DNA from: Okapia johnstoni
Lineage: Eukaryota > Chordata > Mammalia > Artiodactyla > Giraffidae
Reading direction: 5' to 3'
Assembly: GCA_024291935.2 (NCBI GenBank)
Contig: CM044317.1
Coordinates: forward strand, 18,374,230-18,438,229
DNA: 64,000 bases
Below are positions 45,621 to 58,217 of this stretch, in pieces. The notes below the pieces were generated by a model that saw only the letters and a list, made by a program, of their open reading frames with translations, was not told the DNA's origin and ran no database searches. Every line of letters starts with the position of its first letter. Within the stretch, counting starts at the first letter, position 1. Both the position numbers and the translations under genes were made by a program.

Positions 45621-47033
45621 CCCACCTCACCCCACCCTCCCTGTGGTTTCCATCTGCATGATAAACATCTCTCCTCTCTTGAACTGTTTCTGATTCACGC
45701 TCCTTTGACAGTGAAGCTGAGCTGTTCCATCACTGATGAAGTGTGAATGAGATGCTCTTATTAATACAAACAGAAGCACCCTCTGGGTATTATACATTTA
45801 TCAGATTCAGCATCAAAATATGAAACTACAAAAACCACTAATGAAAACAAAATGCATGTTGCTAGCTAAATTAATGCTGTCGTCTTCCCCAGGTGCGTCT
45901 TCAAAATGAAATGGTCCAACGGCAAAAATAGAACAAGCTGGGAACACTAAGTTCCACAGTGTAGAGGATTTGAAATACACACTTATTTTCCAATGTGTTA
46001 AATTGTTCAACTGTCAGTGGTGAACGATTATTAGCATGTGACGACCCCTGAAAAATCCAGTATCCCCCTTCTCAGTGTTTCTAATAGAATCACAACATAT
46101 CAGCCACACTAACAAAATGAACCTGTGTTTTGGAGCCTGACCCAGAGACACCCTCTTTGTCTCCTCCTCACCAGCTTGCTCTAGGATTTTTAAAGCCACT
46201 ATTACCACGCCCTCCCAGGGCCAAAGTATTTGCTGGCCTTTGCAAAGTGCTTCAGATGGAACAGGAGTACCAAATCAAGAAAGCATCTTGGTGTACATAT
46301 TTACTTGTTGAGATGAAATAGTGTTCTTGAGAGTAGTGAAATTAGTATCTGTACCAGTTAAACTCATTGTCTCTGATTTTAAGCCAGTGCCATCCTTTTA
46401 CTGCTTTATCCCTTTGGGGTCAATGCTCTTGTAAAGCAACAGTCTAGAGTTTCTGTGTGCTGGGAGCATGGTGGTGGATCAAGGCTTCAGTCACCTTGTT
46501 GCTTACTTTGAGGACAGCAGCGATATGAGGATAATTGGTTTAAGGTAATTTTGTTACAAAAGAAGTAGGTGGGAAATGGTTACTGATGACCCCTTCTGTT
46601 CTCCACTGTCCAGCATGTCTCAGTGAGGATGGGATTTTGCTAGAAATAATCTACACAAGAACAGATAGTGTGATCCCACTTTTAAGAAAGATCAATACTC
46701 TTTGCTCCTGAAGTTGATAGGGCAGCTTCTCCTATAAAGGCCATCCTCGATCTACATGAAGTGAACTCTGGCCAAGAACGTCAGCCCAGATGCCGGGAAA
46801 TGCACACTGAGCATACTTGCTCATCAGCAGAGCCATTCTGACTGTGGCTCAGGTCACAGTGATACGTTACTACGGACTCAGGATTACAGAGCATTGATTC
46901 TATAAAAGGGGAGGTTTGTTTGCTTGTTAGACAAACACTGTCTAATGCTTTATCTGTTTTGCACTGAGAATTTAGAGGTTAAAAGAAATGGTCTCTGACA
47001 TCCAGATGATCACAGTCTAGTAAGAAATATTCT
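45621..47033. other. unique sequence, no gene seen
   Basis: 1.4 kb with no recognised repeat. Frames of 63-65 codons only. Confidence 0.5.
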
Positions 47034-47237
47034 CTGCTCAGTCACGTCTGACTCTTTGCGACCCCATGGACTGTAGCCCACCAGGCCCCTCTGTCTGTGG
47101 GATTTCCCAGGCAAGAATACTGGAGTGAGTTGCCATTTCCTTCTCCAGGGGATCTTCCTGATCCAGGTTTCGAACCGGTGTCTCTTGCATCTCCTGCACT
47201 GGCAGGTGGATTCTTTACCACTAGCACCAGCTGGAAA
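47034..47237 (-). repeat. Bov-tA SINE
   Basis: Reverse-complement Bov-tA from CTGCTCAGTCACGTCTGACTC to CTAGCACCAGCTGGAAAG. Confidence 0.92.
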
Positions 47238-47506
47238 GTTTTGATAGAATAAATATGAGAGACACTGTTAAGACCAGAAGGGAAAGCGAAAATAATTCCC
47301 TAGTGAAGGCTGCAGTGTGAGTGGGAAGTTCCTTAGAGGAGGTAAAACAGTGATTTACACCTAAAGGAATCCTTGAAGAAGAAGTAGGAATTCTCTGAAC
47401 AAGGTGGAAAAGTATTAGAGACAGAGGGGATAATTCATACAAGGGATACTGTGGATAACACTATGAAAAAACTGGCTACTTTGAGGACTTTTTAAAAGTT
47501 AAAGAT
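47238..47506. other. unique sequence
   Basis: Nothing recognised. Confidence 0.4.
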
Positions 47507-49154
47507 TCAGTTCAGTTCAGTTGCTCAGTCGTGTCCCACTCTGCGACCCCATGGACTGCAGCACGCCAGGCCTCGCTGTCCATCACCAACTCCTGGAGCT
47601 TACTCCAACTCATATCCATTGAGTTGGTGATGCCATCCAACCATCTCATCCTCTGTCGTCCCCTTCTCCTCGCAATCTCAATCTTTCCCAGCATCAGGGT
47701 CTTTTCAAATGAGTCAGCTCTTCCCATCAGGTGGCCAAAGTATTGGAGTTTCAGCTTCAACATCAGTCCTTCCAGTGAACACCCAGGACTGAGCTCTTTT
47801 AGGATTGACTAGTTGGATCTCCTTGCAGTCCAAGGGACTCTCAAAAGTCTTCTCCAACACCACAGTTCAAAACCATAAATTCTGCGGCGCTCAGCTTTCT
47901 TCACCGTCCAACTGTCACATCCATATATGACTACTGGAAAAACCATAACCTTGACTAGATGGGCCTTTGTTGACAAAGTAATGTCTCTGCTTTTTTTAAT
48001 ATGCTGCCTAGGTTGGTCATAACTTTCCTTCCAAGGAGTAAGCATCTTTTAATTTCATAGCTGCAATCACCATCTGCAGTGATTTTGGAGGCCAAAAACA
48101 TAAAGTCAGCCACTGTTTCCACTGTTTCCCCATCTATCTGCCATGAAGTGATGGGACTAGATGCCATGATCTTAGTTTTCTGAACGTTGAGCTTTAAGCC
48201 AACTTTTTCACTCTCCTCTTTCACTTTCATCAAGAGGCTCTTTAGTTCTTCTTCACTTTCTGCCATAAGGGTGGTGTCATCTGCATATCTGAGGTTATCG
48301 ATATTTCTCCTGGCAATCTTGACTCCAGCTTGTGCTTCATCCAGCCCAGTGTTTCTCATGATGTACTCTGCATCTAAGTTAAATAAGCACGGTGACAATA
48401 TACAGCCTTGACATACTCCTTTTCCTATTTGGAACCAGTCTGTTGTTCCATGTCCAGTTCCAACTGTTGCTTCCTGACCTGCAGACAGATTTCTCAAGAG
48501 ACAGGTCAGATGGTCTGGTATTCCCATCTCTTAAAGAATTTTCCACAGTTTATTGTGATCCACACAGTCAAAGGCTTTGGCATAGTCAATAAAGCAGAAA
48601 TAGATGTTTTTCTGGAAGTCTCTTGCTTTTTCGATGATCCAGCAGATGTTGGCAATTTGATCTCTGGTTCCTCTGTCTTTTCTAAAACCAGCTTGAACAT
48701 TTGGAATTTCACAGTTTACGTATTGCTGAAGCCTGGCTTGGGGAATTTTGAGCATTACTTTACTAACATGTGAGATGAGTGCAGGTTATGCAGTTGTTTG
48801 ACCATTCTTTGGCATTGCCTTTCTTTGGGATTGGAATGAAAACTGACCTTTTCCAGTCCTATGGCCACTGCTGAGTTTTCCAAACTTGCTGGCATATTGA
48901 GTGCAGCACTTTCACAGCATCATCGTTGAGGATTTGAAATAGCTCAACTGGAATTCCACCACCTCCACTAGCTTTGTTCATAATGATGCTTCCTAAGGCC
49001 CACTTGACTTCACATTCCAGGATGTCTGGCTCTAGGTGAGTGATCACACCATCACGATTATCTGGGTCATGAAGATCTTTTTTGTACAGTTCTTCTGTGT
49101 ATTCTTGCCACCTCTTCTTAATGTCTTCTGCTTCTGTTAGGTCCATACCATTTA
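47507..49154 (-). pseudogene. BovB LINE with best-preserved reverse transcriptase
   Basis: 1.65 kb of antisense BovB. Reading the minus strand, fragments occur in order: a linker frame at 48859-49146 (KKRWQEYTEELYKKDL, IPVELFQIL), the palm frame 48531-48755 with QAGFRKDRGTRDQIANICW and FCFIDYAKAFDCVDH, and the 190-codon frame 47955-48527 with GIPDHLTCLLRNL, an intact YADD (codons 48276-48287) and ITSWQIDGETVETVADF. Palm and catalytic frames are in the same phase and separated by one stop (TAA at 48531-48533, where Lys is usual). A frameshift near 47990 and another between 48755 and 48859 break the rest. The endonuclease is lost by 5' truncation. RT activity is not expected from this copy. Confidence 0.93.
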
Positions 49155-49730
49155 AAATTAGTCTTTTTGATTTCTGATGTTCATTTATTTCACCTGAGGA
49201 AAATAAATTAGTAACGTGAAAAATGAGAAATAAAAAACATATATTCCTTCAGTCGGTAGGACCTAAATATATGTCATCATAAAATCTTTACATTCAGGCC
49301 AGGCTTAAACTGGGACTTTCTGTAACTCTTGAAATATTGCAGATATTGCATTGATGATTACCATCCAGTCATGACTGAAGGTTAACATTTATAAAGAGAT
49401 TTTTATATTCTGATAAAAGAGTAGAATCTTATGCTATTTCACAACTGCATCGCCTTTCCAAATACTGTTTCATTACTATTATTTCTTAGGTGACTTGATA
49501 CTGGGTCATATTGGATATGAAATTTCATGCTGAAACTCCCTAATGTGTTTCTCAATTTGATGTTCGAAATGTCTCAGGAGAAGTTTCTAGTCAGTAAGCC
49601 TGCATAATTTCTTGTCACAGAAATTAAAGGAACAGCTCTTCGTGCAAATGATGTTTTTAACATGTAGAAAAAGAGTTCTCTTTGGTGTCAGTGGATACGG
49701 GAAACAAATTCTGGGAAATTTCACTGATTT
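49155..49730. other. unique sequence
   Basis: No recognised repeat or gene. Confidence 0.45.
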
Positions 49731-50132
49731 GGAGAAGGAAATGGCAACCCACTCCAGTGTTCTTGCCTGGAGAATCCCAGGGACGGGGGAGCCTGGTGGG
49801 CTGCCATCTATGGGGTCACACAGAGTCGGACACGACTGAAACGACTTAACAGAATGAGGCTAGGGGAGAAGGCAATGGCACCCCACTCCAGTACTCTTGC
49901 CTGGAAAATCCCATGGATGGAGGAGCCTGGTGGGCTGCAGTCCATGGGGTCGCTAAGAGTCGGACACGACTGAGCGGCTTCACTTTCACTTTTCACATTC
50001 ATGCCCTGGAGAAGGAAATGGCAACCCACTCCAGTGTTCTTGCCTGGAGAATCCCAGGGACGGGGGAGCCTGGTGGGCTGCCGTCTATGGGGTCGCACAG
50101 AGTCGGACACGACTGAAGCGACATAGCAGCAT
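49731..50132 (+). repeat. three Bov-A units in a row (monomer plus BOV-A2 dimer)
   Basis: Unit 1 (49731-49852) and unit 3 (50008-50132) are of the right-hand BOV-A2 type (CCAGTGTTCTTGCCTGG, CACAGAGTCGGACACGACTG). Unit 2 (49864-50007) is of the left-hand type (CCAGTACTCTTGCCTGG, GCTAAGAGTCGG) and is followed by the TTTCACTTTTCACATTC linker. Units 1 and 3 are nearly identical in sequence. Confidence 0.92.
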
Positions 50133-51149
50133 ATAGATATTCTGGCTTAGAAAGTTTTACCAAGAAACTACTTGAAAACTCAAAGACACAGAGAATATGT
50201 TCTGCACAAATAAGGGCTGTGTTGAGAAAGTTTCTCATTCAGAAATCTTGAAAATGAAGCCTAGATGTGAGGTGTCTCAACTACTTACATAACTTGGCAT
50301 TAAGCATCCTGATTATTAACAAGGGAACCTAGGAACTACCAGTCTAACAGTGTTAGGGATGTTGTGGTGTTGGTGAACCCATCCCTAACTAGAATGAAAG
50401 TAATGGATACTTGGTATGGCATACCACTAACATGATATTTTCCAAAAGACTATTTGCCAAAATTATTGAAAGAATTGTGTGTTCTCTAGCAATTTAGCAC
50501 ACATTCACATCTGTTTTAGTTTCTTGCTATATGTTAGGTACTGCATCAGTATACACCATGCAAAAGATGAGAGACACAATCTTTGTCCTGGGAGGAGGCA
50601 ATGAGTGCACAGTTGCTATGGCCAGGAGTTGTGCTGCTTCTTTTTCTAACCAAGCTTCTCCCTGTCATCATAAATCAGCCATGCAGAAAACTCATTGGGG
50701 AAAAAAAAACCCTCCATAGAATCTAAACACTTTGCCTATGATCATGGTTCATCCCTCAATCCTCTCCTTCTTCACAACCCAGATATCTGGATCCCAGCAG
50801 GAGTGAGAGTAGCAGGACATAGCTCAGAACTGTTGAGGGAGGGATTGGGGAGAGATCACGTAGAACCCTGGAGGTTGTATTGGGTTTTTGTCCACTACTT
50901 TGAATGACATGGAAAACCATTACAGCATTGGAGACAGAGAAGAGCATAGAATGACTTAACTTATAAAAGGGTCCATCTGGCTATTGTATGGTAAGAATAA
51001 ACTGTAAGACATAGGATTAAAGAAAGAACCATGCAGGAGGCCATCCCAATAATCCACTCAAGAGCTAATGGGAACTTGAACTAGCTCGGCAGCAGTATAC
51101 ATGATGGACAGTTCCCAGGTTCCGAAACTATTTTGAAGGTAGAAGGACT
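50133..51149. other. unique sequence
   Basis: About 1 kb with no recognised repeat. Frames of 62-70 codons only. Confidence 0.5.
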
Positions 51150-51422
51150 ATTCATTGGAAGGACTGATGTTGAAGCTGAAACTCCAATACTTTGCCCACC
51201 TGATGCAAAGAGCCGACTCATTGGAAAAGATCCTGATGCTGGGAAAGATTGAAGGCAGGAGGATAAGGGGATGACAGAGGATGAGCTGGTTGGATGGCAT
51301 CACCGACTCAATGGACATGAGTTTCAGTAAACTCCTGGAGATGGTGAAGGACAGGGAAGCCTGGAGTGCTGCAGTCCATGAGGTTGCAAAGAGTTGGACA
51401 TGACTTAGTGACTGAACAACAG
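51150..51422 (+). repeat. BovB 3'-end fragment, sense
   Basis: From GGAAGGACTGATGTTGAAGC to TTGGACATGACTTAGTGACTG. Sense copy of the last 270 bp. Confidence 0.92.
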
Positions 51423-51712
51423 CAATGAATAGGATTTACTTATGGTTTGAATGTGGGTCATGAGGGAAAGAGAATTAAAAGATGAAGCCACTGATTTGGG
51501 GCAAAGACTTTGGAAGAATGGAGTTGCAATGAACTGAGGTGGAAAAGATATTTGGCAGGATGGTGAAGATCAATCATTAGTTTTAGTCATATTAAGTTTG
51601 TAATGCTTAATGTATATCTAGATGGAGATGTGAAGTGGGCAATTGCATATAGACCTGTGTTTCAAGGGAAAGGGCTGGAGTGGACATGAAAATTTGCCAG
51701 TCACCAGTACAG
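51423..51712. other. unique sequence
   Basis: Nothing recognised. Confidence 0.4.
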
Positions 51713-51929
51713 TGCTGTGCTTACTTGCTCAGTCGTGTCCGACTCTTTGCAACCCAATGGACTGTAGTCTGCCAGTCTCCTCTGTCCATGGGGATTCTCC
51801 AGGCAAGAATGTTGTAGGGGGTTGCCATGTCCTGTCCTCCTCCAGGGGATCTTCCAAACCCAGGGATTGAACCCAGGTTTCCTGCATTGCAGGCAGATTC
51901 TTTACCATCTGAGCCACAGGGGAAGCCCA
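51713..51929 (-). repeat. Bov-tA SINE
   Basis: Reverse-complement Bov-tA from TTGCTCAGTCGTGTCCGACTC to GAGCCACAGGGGAAGCCC. Confidence 0.92.
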
Positions 51930-51961
51930 GTGCAGAGTAAGTATTTGAGGCCATAGAATCA

Positions 51962-52086
51962 AAGAATGGCAACCCATTCCAGTACTCTTGCCTGGAAAAT
52001 CCCATGGATGGAGGAGCCTGGTAGGCTACAGTCCATGGGGTCGCAAAGAGTCGGACACGACTGAGCGACTTCACTTTCACTTTCCA
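51962..52086 (+). repeat. Bov-A monomer
   Basis: Single left-type Bov-A unit, CCAGTACTCTTGCCTGG to GAGCGACTTCACTTTCAC. It lies about 30 bp from an oppositely oriented Bov-tA and so forms a long imperfect inverted repeat with it. Confidence 0.9.
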
Positions 52087-53317
52087 GTATTTAGAATTTG
52101 TAGAGTTGAGATCCCAACAGACAAAATTCATATACACAGTTGAAGCCGATGTTCATAATTATGTCAACTGACATCAATTCAAAGAAACCAAAGATAGTAG
52201 AAAAGAAATATGATGAGCTGAATTGTAAAGTAAAACAAGTTTCAATTACATGGCTGGATGATCTAACCTAGAGAATCCGTTTAACATCTGGATCAAATGA
52301 TGACTTTGCAAGAAACATGTTGCTTTTCAAAATGCTTAAAAGCAGGCACAGTGAGTCATAAATAGAAAATTCTTCAGTTCAATCAATGCTTATTATTTTG
52401 GTAAGAAAGCTGATTAGCCTGACTTATTACTACTGTTGCAAATTAGAGACTATTGTACAAAGGAAAATGAGAAAAGTACGTGCTTAACCATGTCTCTGGT
52501 TTTGTCTTTATAATTTGCACGATCACAAAATTTTACTGATGACTTTTGCCTGATAATAAACATATATATATAAGTATATTATGTATATTTATGTATCGAT
52601 ATAATTTGTGGCTATAGGTTAACTCTAATCTTTTTTTTTCACTTATAAATTTTTCACTGCATACCCAAGAATCTGTTATACTAACTCTACTGAAAGTTTT
52701 GATCTTAGAAAGTAGCCCCTGAGCTACCTCTTCAAAAGACATAAAACCCTTTACTGACTTCATAGGATCCTAAATTGCCCTGTGTCTCACATTAATAAAG
52801 AAGGCAGTAGTGAGTAGTAGGAAAGTCAGTTAAATTTAAACCATTAATAAGATAACATATTTTCTATAAACACAAGGTATATTTTGACAGGCCAGTTGTG
52901 TTGTTATTTTAGAAGACAGTTGACACGTTATCTTGGTAACAGAAAACTTTGCCAGGAGTAATTGGCCCGAGAGCTTGGGTATAAAGTATATTTAGTGGCC
53001 TAAAACTAATTTTTTAAAAAAGCATAGCAGTGTATCCTCTGCCAGGAGACTTGGAATAAATCTTAGAAGGCAACTGCTATTCTTGAGAAGTGACTAAGCA
53101 GGAACTTATGGATTCTGATCATCTTTTGACAGTAGGCTCAGTCCATCACGAATCTCTCAGGTCTGAAAAACTAAGTCCTATAGTCATTTACAAAAATCAA
53201 TAGCCAAATAGTATTGCTTCTTTTAACATGATTGAGTGGAATTCATGGGCAAGGAGCACAGGTACAATGACACCATTGCACCGAAGAAGGTCCATTGGAG
53301 AATGGGATACAGACATA
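52087..53317. other. unique sequence, AT-rich in part
   Basis: 1.2 kb with no recognised repeat. 52558-52615 is an ATATAT-type low-complexity stretch. Confidence 0.5.
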
Positions 53318-53510
53318 GTGCTTCCCTGGTGGCTCATACAGGAAAGAATCCATCTGTAATGCAGGAGACCCGGATTTGATCCCTGGGTCAGGAAGATCCC
53401 CTTGAGAAGAGAATGGCAACCACTCCAGTATTCTTTCCTGGGAAATCCCATGGACAGAGGAGCCTGGTGGGCTACAATCCATGGGGTCACAAAGAATCAG
53501 ACACAATTTA
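53318..53510 (+). repeat. Bov-tA SINE
   Basis: Begins GTGCTTCCCTGGTGGCTCATACAGG and ends AATCAGACACAATTTAGC. The B box is GGATTTGATCCC-like. Confidence 0.92.
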
Positions 53511-54017
53511 GCATTGTGTCTGAGACTGCGATGAGATGAGATGATGAAATTGTGATGAGAAGTTAGGATTATCTAATGTGAAGTTTAATTTATACCTGAT
53601 TTGTCTGCCAAGCCTGTTGGGCTACAGATACACACACACACAAAGGAGTGGTCCAAAGTTACTGCCGGATTCCTTTCCAAGCTCAGTGGTAGGAAGCAGT
53701 CAGTCGAGCTGACTTTCGTATGGAACCATGTCTTCATAAGTGCCACAGAAGTCTGTGTTTAGGTCAAGCTTAGCTTTGGTAAAAGAAACAAGACCTAACT
53801 CTGGTGCTCCTCCTCTTCACTCGTTTTAACTACAGAGAGGCTGAAGCTCAATGTTGAAATACTGTCATTTAATGCTTGTATTGATTTAAGGAGAATGTTA
53901 GTCTGTGTAGTTTATATAAATAATAATGATAAAAATCTTTTTCCCAAGCCTAGATTTTTCTCATGGTTTGTTTATTATTTTCTTGTTTTACTGCTACCCA
54001 ATCAATAAATTGTAATG
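53511..54017. other. unique sequence
   Basis: Short CACACACACA run at 53631-53641; otherwise nothing recognised. Confidence 0.45.
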
Positions 54018-54195
54018 GTGGTGGTTTAGTCTCTAAGTTGTGTCCGATTCTTGCAACCCCAGCGACTGGGAACCTAACAGGCTCCTCTGTCCATGGGATT
54101 CCCCAAGCAAGAATACTGGAGTGGGTTGTCATTTCCTTCTCCAGGGGAATCTTCCTGACCCAGGAGTCGAACCCAGGTCTCCTGCATTGCATCAC
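54018..54195 (-). repeat. Bov-tA SINE, head-truncated
   Basis: Reverse-complement Bov-tA with GTCTCTAAGTTGTGTCCG at the 3' end and CTCCTGCATTGC at the 5' limit; the first 35-40 bp of the tRNA head (A box) are absent. Confidence 0.88.
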
Positions 54196-54985
54196 ATGCA
54201 GTAGTTTAGTTTTTCCAGTGACACCTTTCTGGCTGTACTGGGAAGGGAAATGTGGAACCAGAGCTGACAGCACAACCAGCACAGTATAAATCACCCTGGC
54301 TGTGAGCTACGCAGCACCCATGAATAGATGGAAGAGTTAGCAAGTCAAAACAGCTGAAGGGTGGAAGAAACCCCAAAGTGTGAACTTCTGACTTGTGTTG
54401 TTTCACCATAGTTTTCCTTTTTCATTTTTATGATTATCTTTCTTCCTCTCACCTCATATACCTATGTTTACATTCCAAGATGTCATGGGATTGTTTAGCA
54501 GTTCTGAAACATAATTTTTTGAGTCCACAAGCAGACGTCTTCCGGTTTAGTTAAAATATCTGAAAGCGGTCCCTATCTACCCAGAATAAAAACCCCAGCG
54601 ACACCCTTGCTGTAGATCTGAAAAAAGGGCCTGGGCTGTAGATGAAAGAGTTATCCTGGACCAAAAGAGTCAACCTCACTGAGACTTTTGGAATCAGACC
54701 ATGCTGAGGGTGAGCAGAATAAATAGAAAAATCAAGTTCCTTGTTCTATGTCATGAATTACTTAGCTAGGAAGCTTTGTTAGAACAAACGTGTCACATTT
54801 TTCCATTATCCTGTTTTCGTACTCATCATACACAAAAGGGAAAGTTGTAGAACTCAGACATGTTCAGCCTGAGAGAGAAAATGAGAGTGTTACCATAACA
54901 ATGGATCTGGTGCTGAGCTGGCCAAGAGTTAACAAATTGTGAAAAACTGTTTTTCCATGAACCAGGCACACTGCATGCTCTTCTT
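54196..54985. other. unique sequence
   Basis: No recognised repeat or gene. Confidence 0.45.
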
Positions 54986-54996
54986 CACAAACTGAT

Positions 54997-55203
54997 GTGT
55001 GTGTGTGTGCTCCGTCATGTCTGACTCTGTGTCCCCATAGACTGTAGCCTGCCAGGCTCCTCTGTCCATGGTGTTTCCCACCCAAGAATACTGGAGTGGG
55101 TTGGAGTTTGCTTCTCTAGGGGATCGTCCTATCCCAAGGATCAAACCTGTATCTCCTGCTTTGCAGGCAGATTCTTTACCATTGGCACCATCTGGGAAGC
55201 CCC
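54997..55203 (-). repeat. Bov-tA SINE with 11-bp TSD
   Basis: Reverse-complement Bov-tA with a (GT)n tail at the left. Perfect CACAAACTGAT at 54986-54996 and 55204-55214. Confidence 0.95.
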
Positions 55204-55214
55204 CACAAACTGAT

Positions 55215-56646
55215 ATGTTAGACCAAATACCTTCGAGCAAAGAGATGACTGTGGTCCTTAGAGCTGAGCATGTAAGAGCATCACCCTCAGACGCATGTTC
55301 CAAAGACAGTTTCAGTTTAGGGTACTTACCTGCCTTCACTCTGTCCTTTGTGTCAGCCAGTCCACTCCGATCTCCTTGGTTACTACAACTTACTGCATGT
55401 AAGGTTTTCCAACACATGTAAATCACTGTGATTTTTCAACATTTAGGTAATTATAGATTTTCCTATAGAGGCGAAATATTCACCTTAAATCCTTCCTATC
55501 TTGCTACTGTTTCTGTGTCAAATGAATGTGTCAAACTTTATGTTTTCTTTTAAACCCAAATATACCATCCTCTACATTGCTTTACTAGAAAAGAATTTCA
55601 AAAGGCAAACTTCTTAATATTTATAGAGAATTTATGTTTAATAAATATAAATATTTATATTTATATGATAAATATAAATATTTAAATATAAAATATTTAT
55701 AGAGGCTTTATTTATTCATTAAAAAAAACTTTTAAAATTCAGGCATTATTCTAGGCATTGGGTAAATGGTGAATAAGAATTCCTTACTGCCCTGCATGTC
55801 AGCTGGGGACTCATACTGTTAACTTATTGCATTTGTTTGTAAATACAATGACTTATGAGAATATTAATGGGCACTGATTATTCAGAAAGTAATTGCCTTC
55901 CATGCAAAATGCCACTGTTTATAATCTCATGGTGTATGCATGTGTGCGTGTGTCTGAAAGTGTTTAAAAAGAATTAAACTGTATAGTGTCTGTTGTCAGT
56001 AATATTCACAAAACTACGAATTTAGATTAGGGTTTTGTACTGTCATTAAATGCAATAAATTTGATAATAAATTCATTTCAGAGGCACAGATGAGGCAATA
56101 CGCAGTGTGGGATCCTTTATGAATTATATGCATGGTAGGATTAGGTGAGAAAAACAATAACCTGAAAATGATGAGTGATGTGGATTTAGGCCACCAGGGA
56201 TGCCAAAATAGAAATTCTGTCTATTGCCCTGTGAATTTATTGTAGAAAATCAAGAACTCATGTTTTGCATAGTTTTTCTTCATAACTTCATTGGTGTAAC
56301 TGGGGAAGATCCAGGGGAAAGACATCAGATGAGAAAGTAATAATCAGATACTAAAATTAATTTCTTCAAATTTTAGAGAAAAGGGAATAACCACCAGCCT
56401 AATAAAAAATACCTTGCCTTTTTATTAGTTGGGGAATCTCAGGTGAAATCTGAGACTATAAACATTCACTGAAGTTGGTAATTCAACAAATCTGGCCATA
56501 TATATTTGTGTTGAAAGCATCTCCCTTGAACTAAAAAACTTACTGGAATAACATTTATTCATGAAGTCCAGCACTAACTACTCATTTCTGCATAAACTCA
56601 GCTTGTGTGCAATCAAAATGTGCAATACACAACATTAGAGGAAAGA
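55215..56646. other. unique sequence with AT-rich palindromic patch
   Basis: 1.4 kb, no recognised family. 55620-55705 is made of overlapping AAATATTTATA-type motifs and inverted repeats. Confidence 0.5.
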
Positions 56647-56657
56647 AGCGGACTCTT

Positions 56658-57046
56658 CAGTTCAGTTCAGTTCAGTTGCTCAGTCGTGTCTGACTCTGCA
56701 ACCCCATGCACTGTAGCACGCCAAGCCTCCCTGTCCATCACCAACTCCCGGAGTTTACTCAAACTCATGTCCACTGAGTTGGTGATGCCATCCAACCATC
56801 TCATCCTCTGTCATCCCCTATCCTCCTGCCTTCAATCTTTCCCAGCATCAGGGTCTTTTCAAATGAGTCAGCTCTTTGCATCAGGTGGCCAAAGTATTGG
56901 AGTTTCAGCTTCAGCACCAGTCCTTCCAATGAATATTCAGGACTGATTTCCTTTAGGATGGACTGGTTGGATCTCCTTGCAGTCCAAGGGACTCTCAAGA
57001 GTCTTCTCCAACACCTCAGTTCAAAAGCGTCAATTCTTCGGCGTTC
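56658..57046 (-). repeat. BovB 3'-end fragment with 11-bp TSD
   Basis: Reverse-complement BovB from CAGTTCAGTTCAGTTCAGTTG to TCAATTCTTCGGCGTTC. AGCGGACTCTT repeated exactly at 56647-56657 and 57047-57057. Confidence 0.95.
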
Positions 57047-57057
57047 AGCGGACTCTT

Positions 57058-58217
57058 GGTTGAGAGTTATTTTAAGGTGAAGCATTTAAACATCAGAGAG
57101 ATCCTTTGGTAAAATGGCCAAGTTTGAGAATGCTTTCTTTTCCTGTGTTTTCAACTGAGATATAAACTGTGCTTTTACTGAATAGTAGCAGGAGTGCTAT
57201 AACCATTTCAGTGTGGAATAGACTCTGTTTATTCATATTATTCATATTATTAATTATTGTATTAAGTGTTATATACAGAATATGCAACTTGTAATTACCA
57301 CTTTTAAAATCTGTGCTTTTGGAGAAAGATGATTATCAGAGTGAGTGCAACAGCTCTTCACCTATGATTCCAAGTTGCAAAGAAAATAGGTTGATCAGAT
57401 TCAGTGATATTATTATAGGAGAAAGATCTGGTGCCTGGGATAATTATTTTGGCAGTGCTCTTTGAAGATTTGGAGAGGAATGACAGCAATAGTCAAATGA
57501 AAGGCTGACAAAATTAAAACTGATGATCACATTACTTATTATACCGAGGCTCATACATTATACTCAATGAAAGGAACCATAAAATACAAATAGGAAAGCC
57601 ATCCATTCTGCTGATTCCTAATTATACCTTTTTTCCCCATCTGTGTCTGTTCCAGCACCTTAACTCATTCTAACATAGAGGGAAAGAGGTTTCATTAGGA
57701 TTTAAGAGGCAACTTCAGGGATTTTCAAAATGCAAAAGGTAATACAAATATGAAATCACAAATTTCACCACTATTTTTTGAAGGGTCAGACCTGAAGAGT
57801 CCCAAAGGTCAGACCAGAAGGGTCCCTAAAACACCTGGGAATATGAAGTGTTGTGAAGGTTAGTGCAGTATAAGGAGAATATATGGTTCTTGCTCCAAGA
57901 TGTTAATAAAGAGATTTTTGGTTTTGATATGACAAACACTGTGCTAGGCACTGCCAGATTTGGGGCACACAGTAACTAATTCTTCACTCAATAACAGAAA
58001 CTAAAGTTCAAATGATAGCATCAGTGGAAAGGAACCATATTTTTTCAAGTCCAAAGTAAATAAACAGGTGAATAGAGAATGTACTTACAAGTTGTAACGA
58101 CTCTTTGTAAACACTGCAGTTACAGTATATTCTGCAGTTTGGTGAAATTCTTGTCTACAATGCTATTTCTCCACCTAGACTGAAAGCTCTTTGAGAGTAG
58201 CAATCAAGCTACCAGCA
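57058..58217. other. unique sequence
   Basis: 1.16 kb without recognised interspersed repeat. Contains the short tandem duplication at 57781-57826. Confidence 0.5.
57781..57826. repeat. two-copy 23-bp tandem repeat
   Basis: AAGGGTCAGACCTGAAGAG TCCC (57781-57803) is followed directly by AAAGGTCAGACCAGAAGGG TCCC (57804-57826), with a handful of differences. Confidence 0.85.

Noticed and set aside
49731..50132. Regularly spaced repeats that could suggest an array such as CRISPR
   Set aside because: Units are 120-bp Bov-A SINE monomers; the sequence is eukaryotic.
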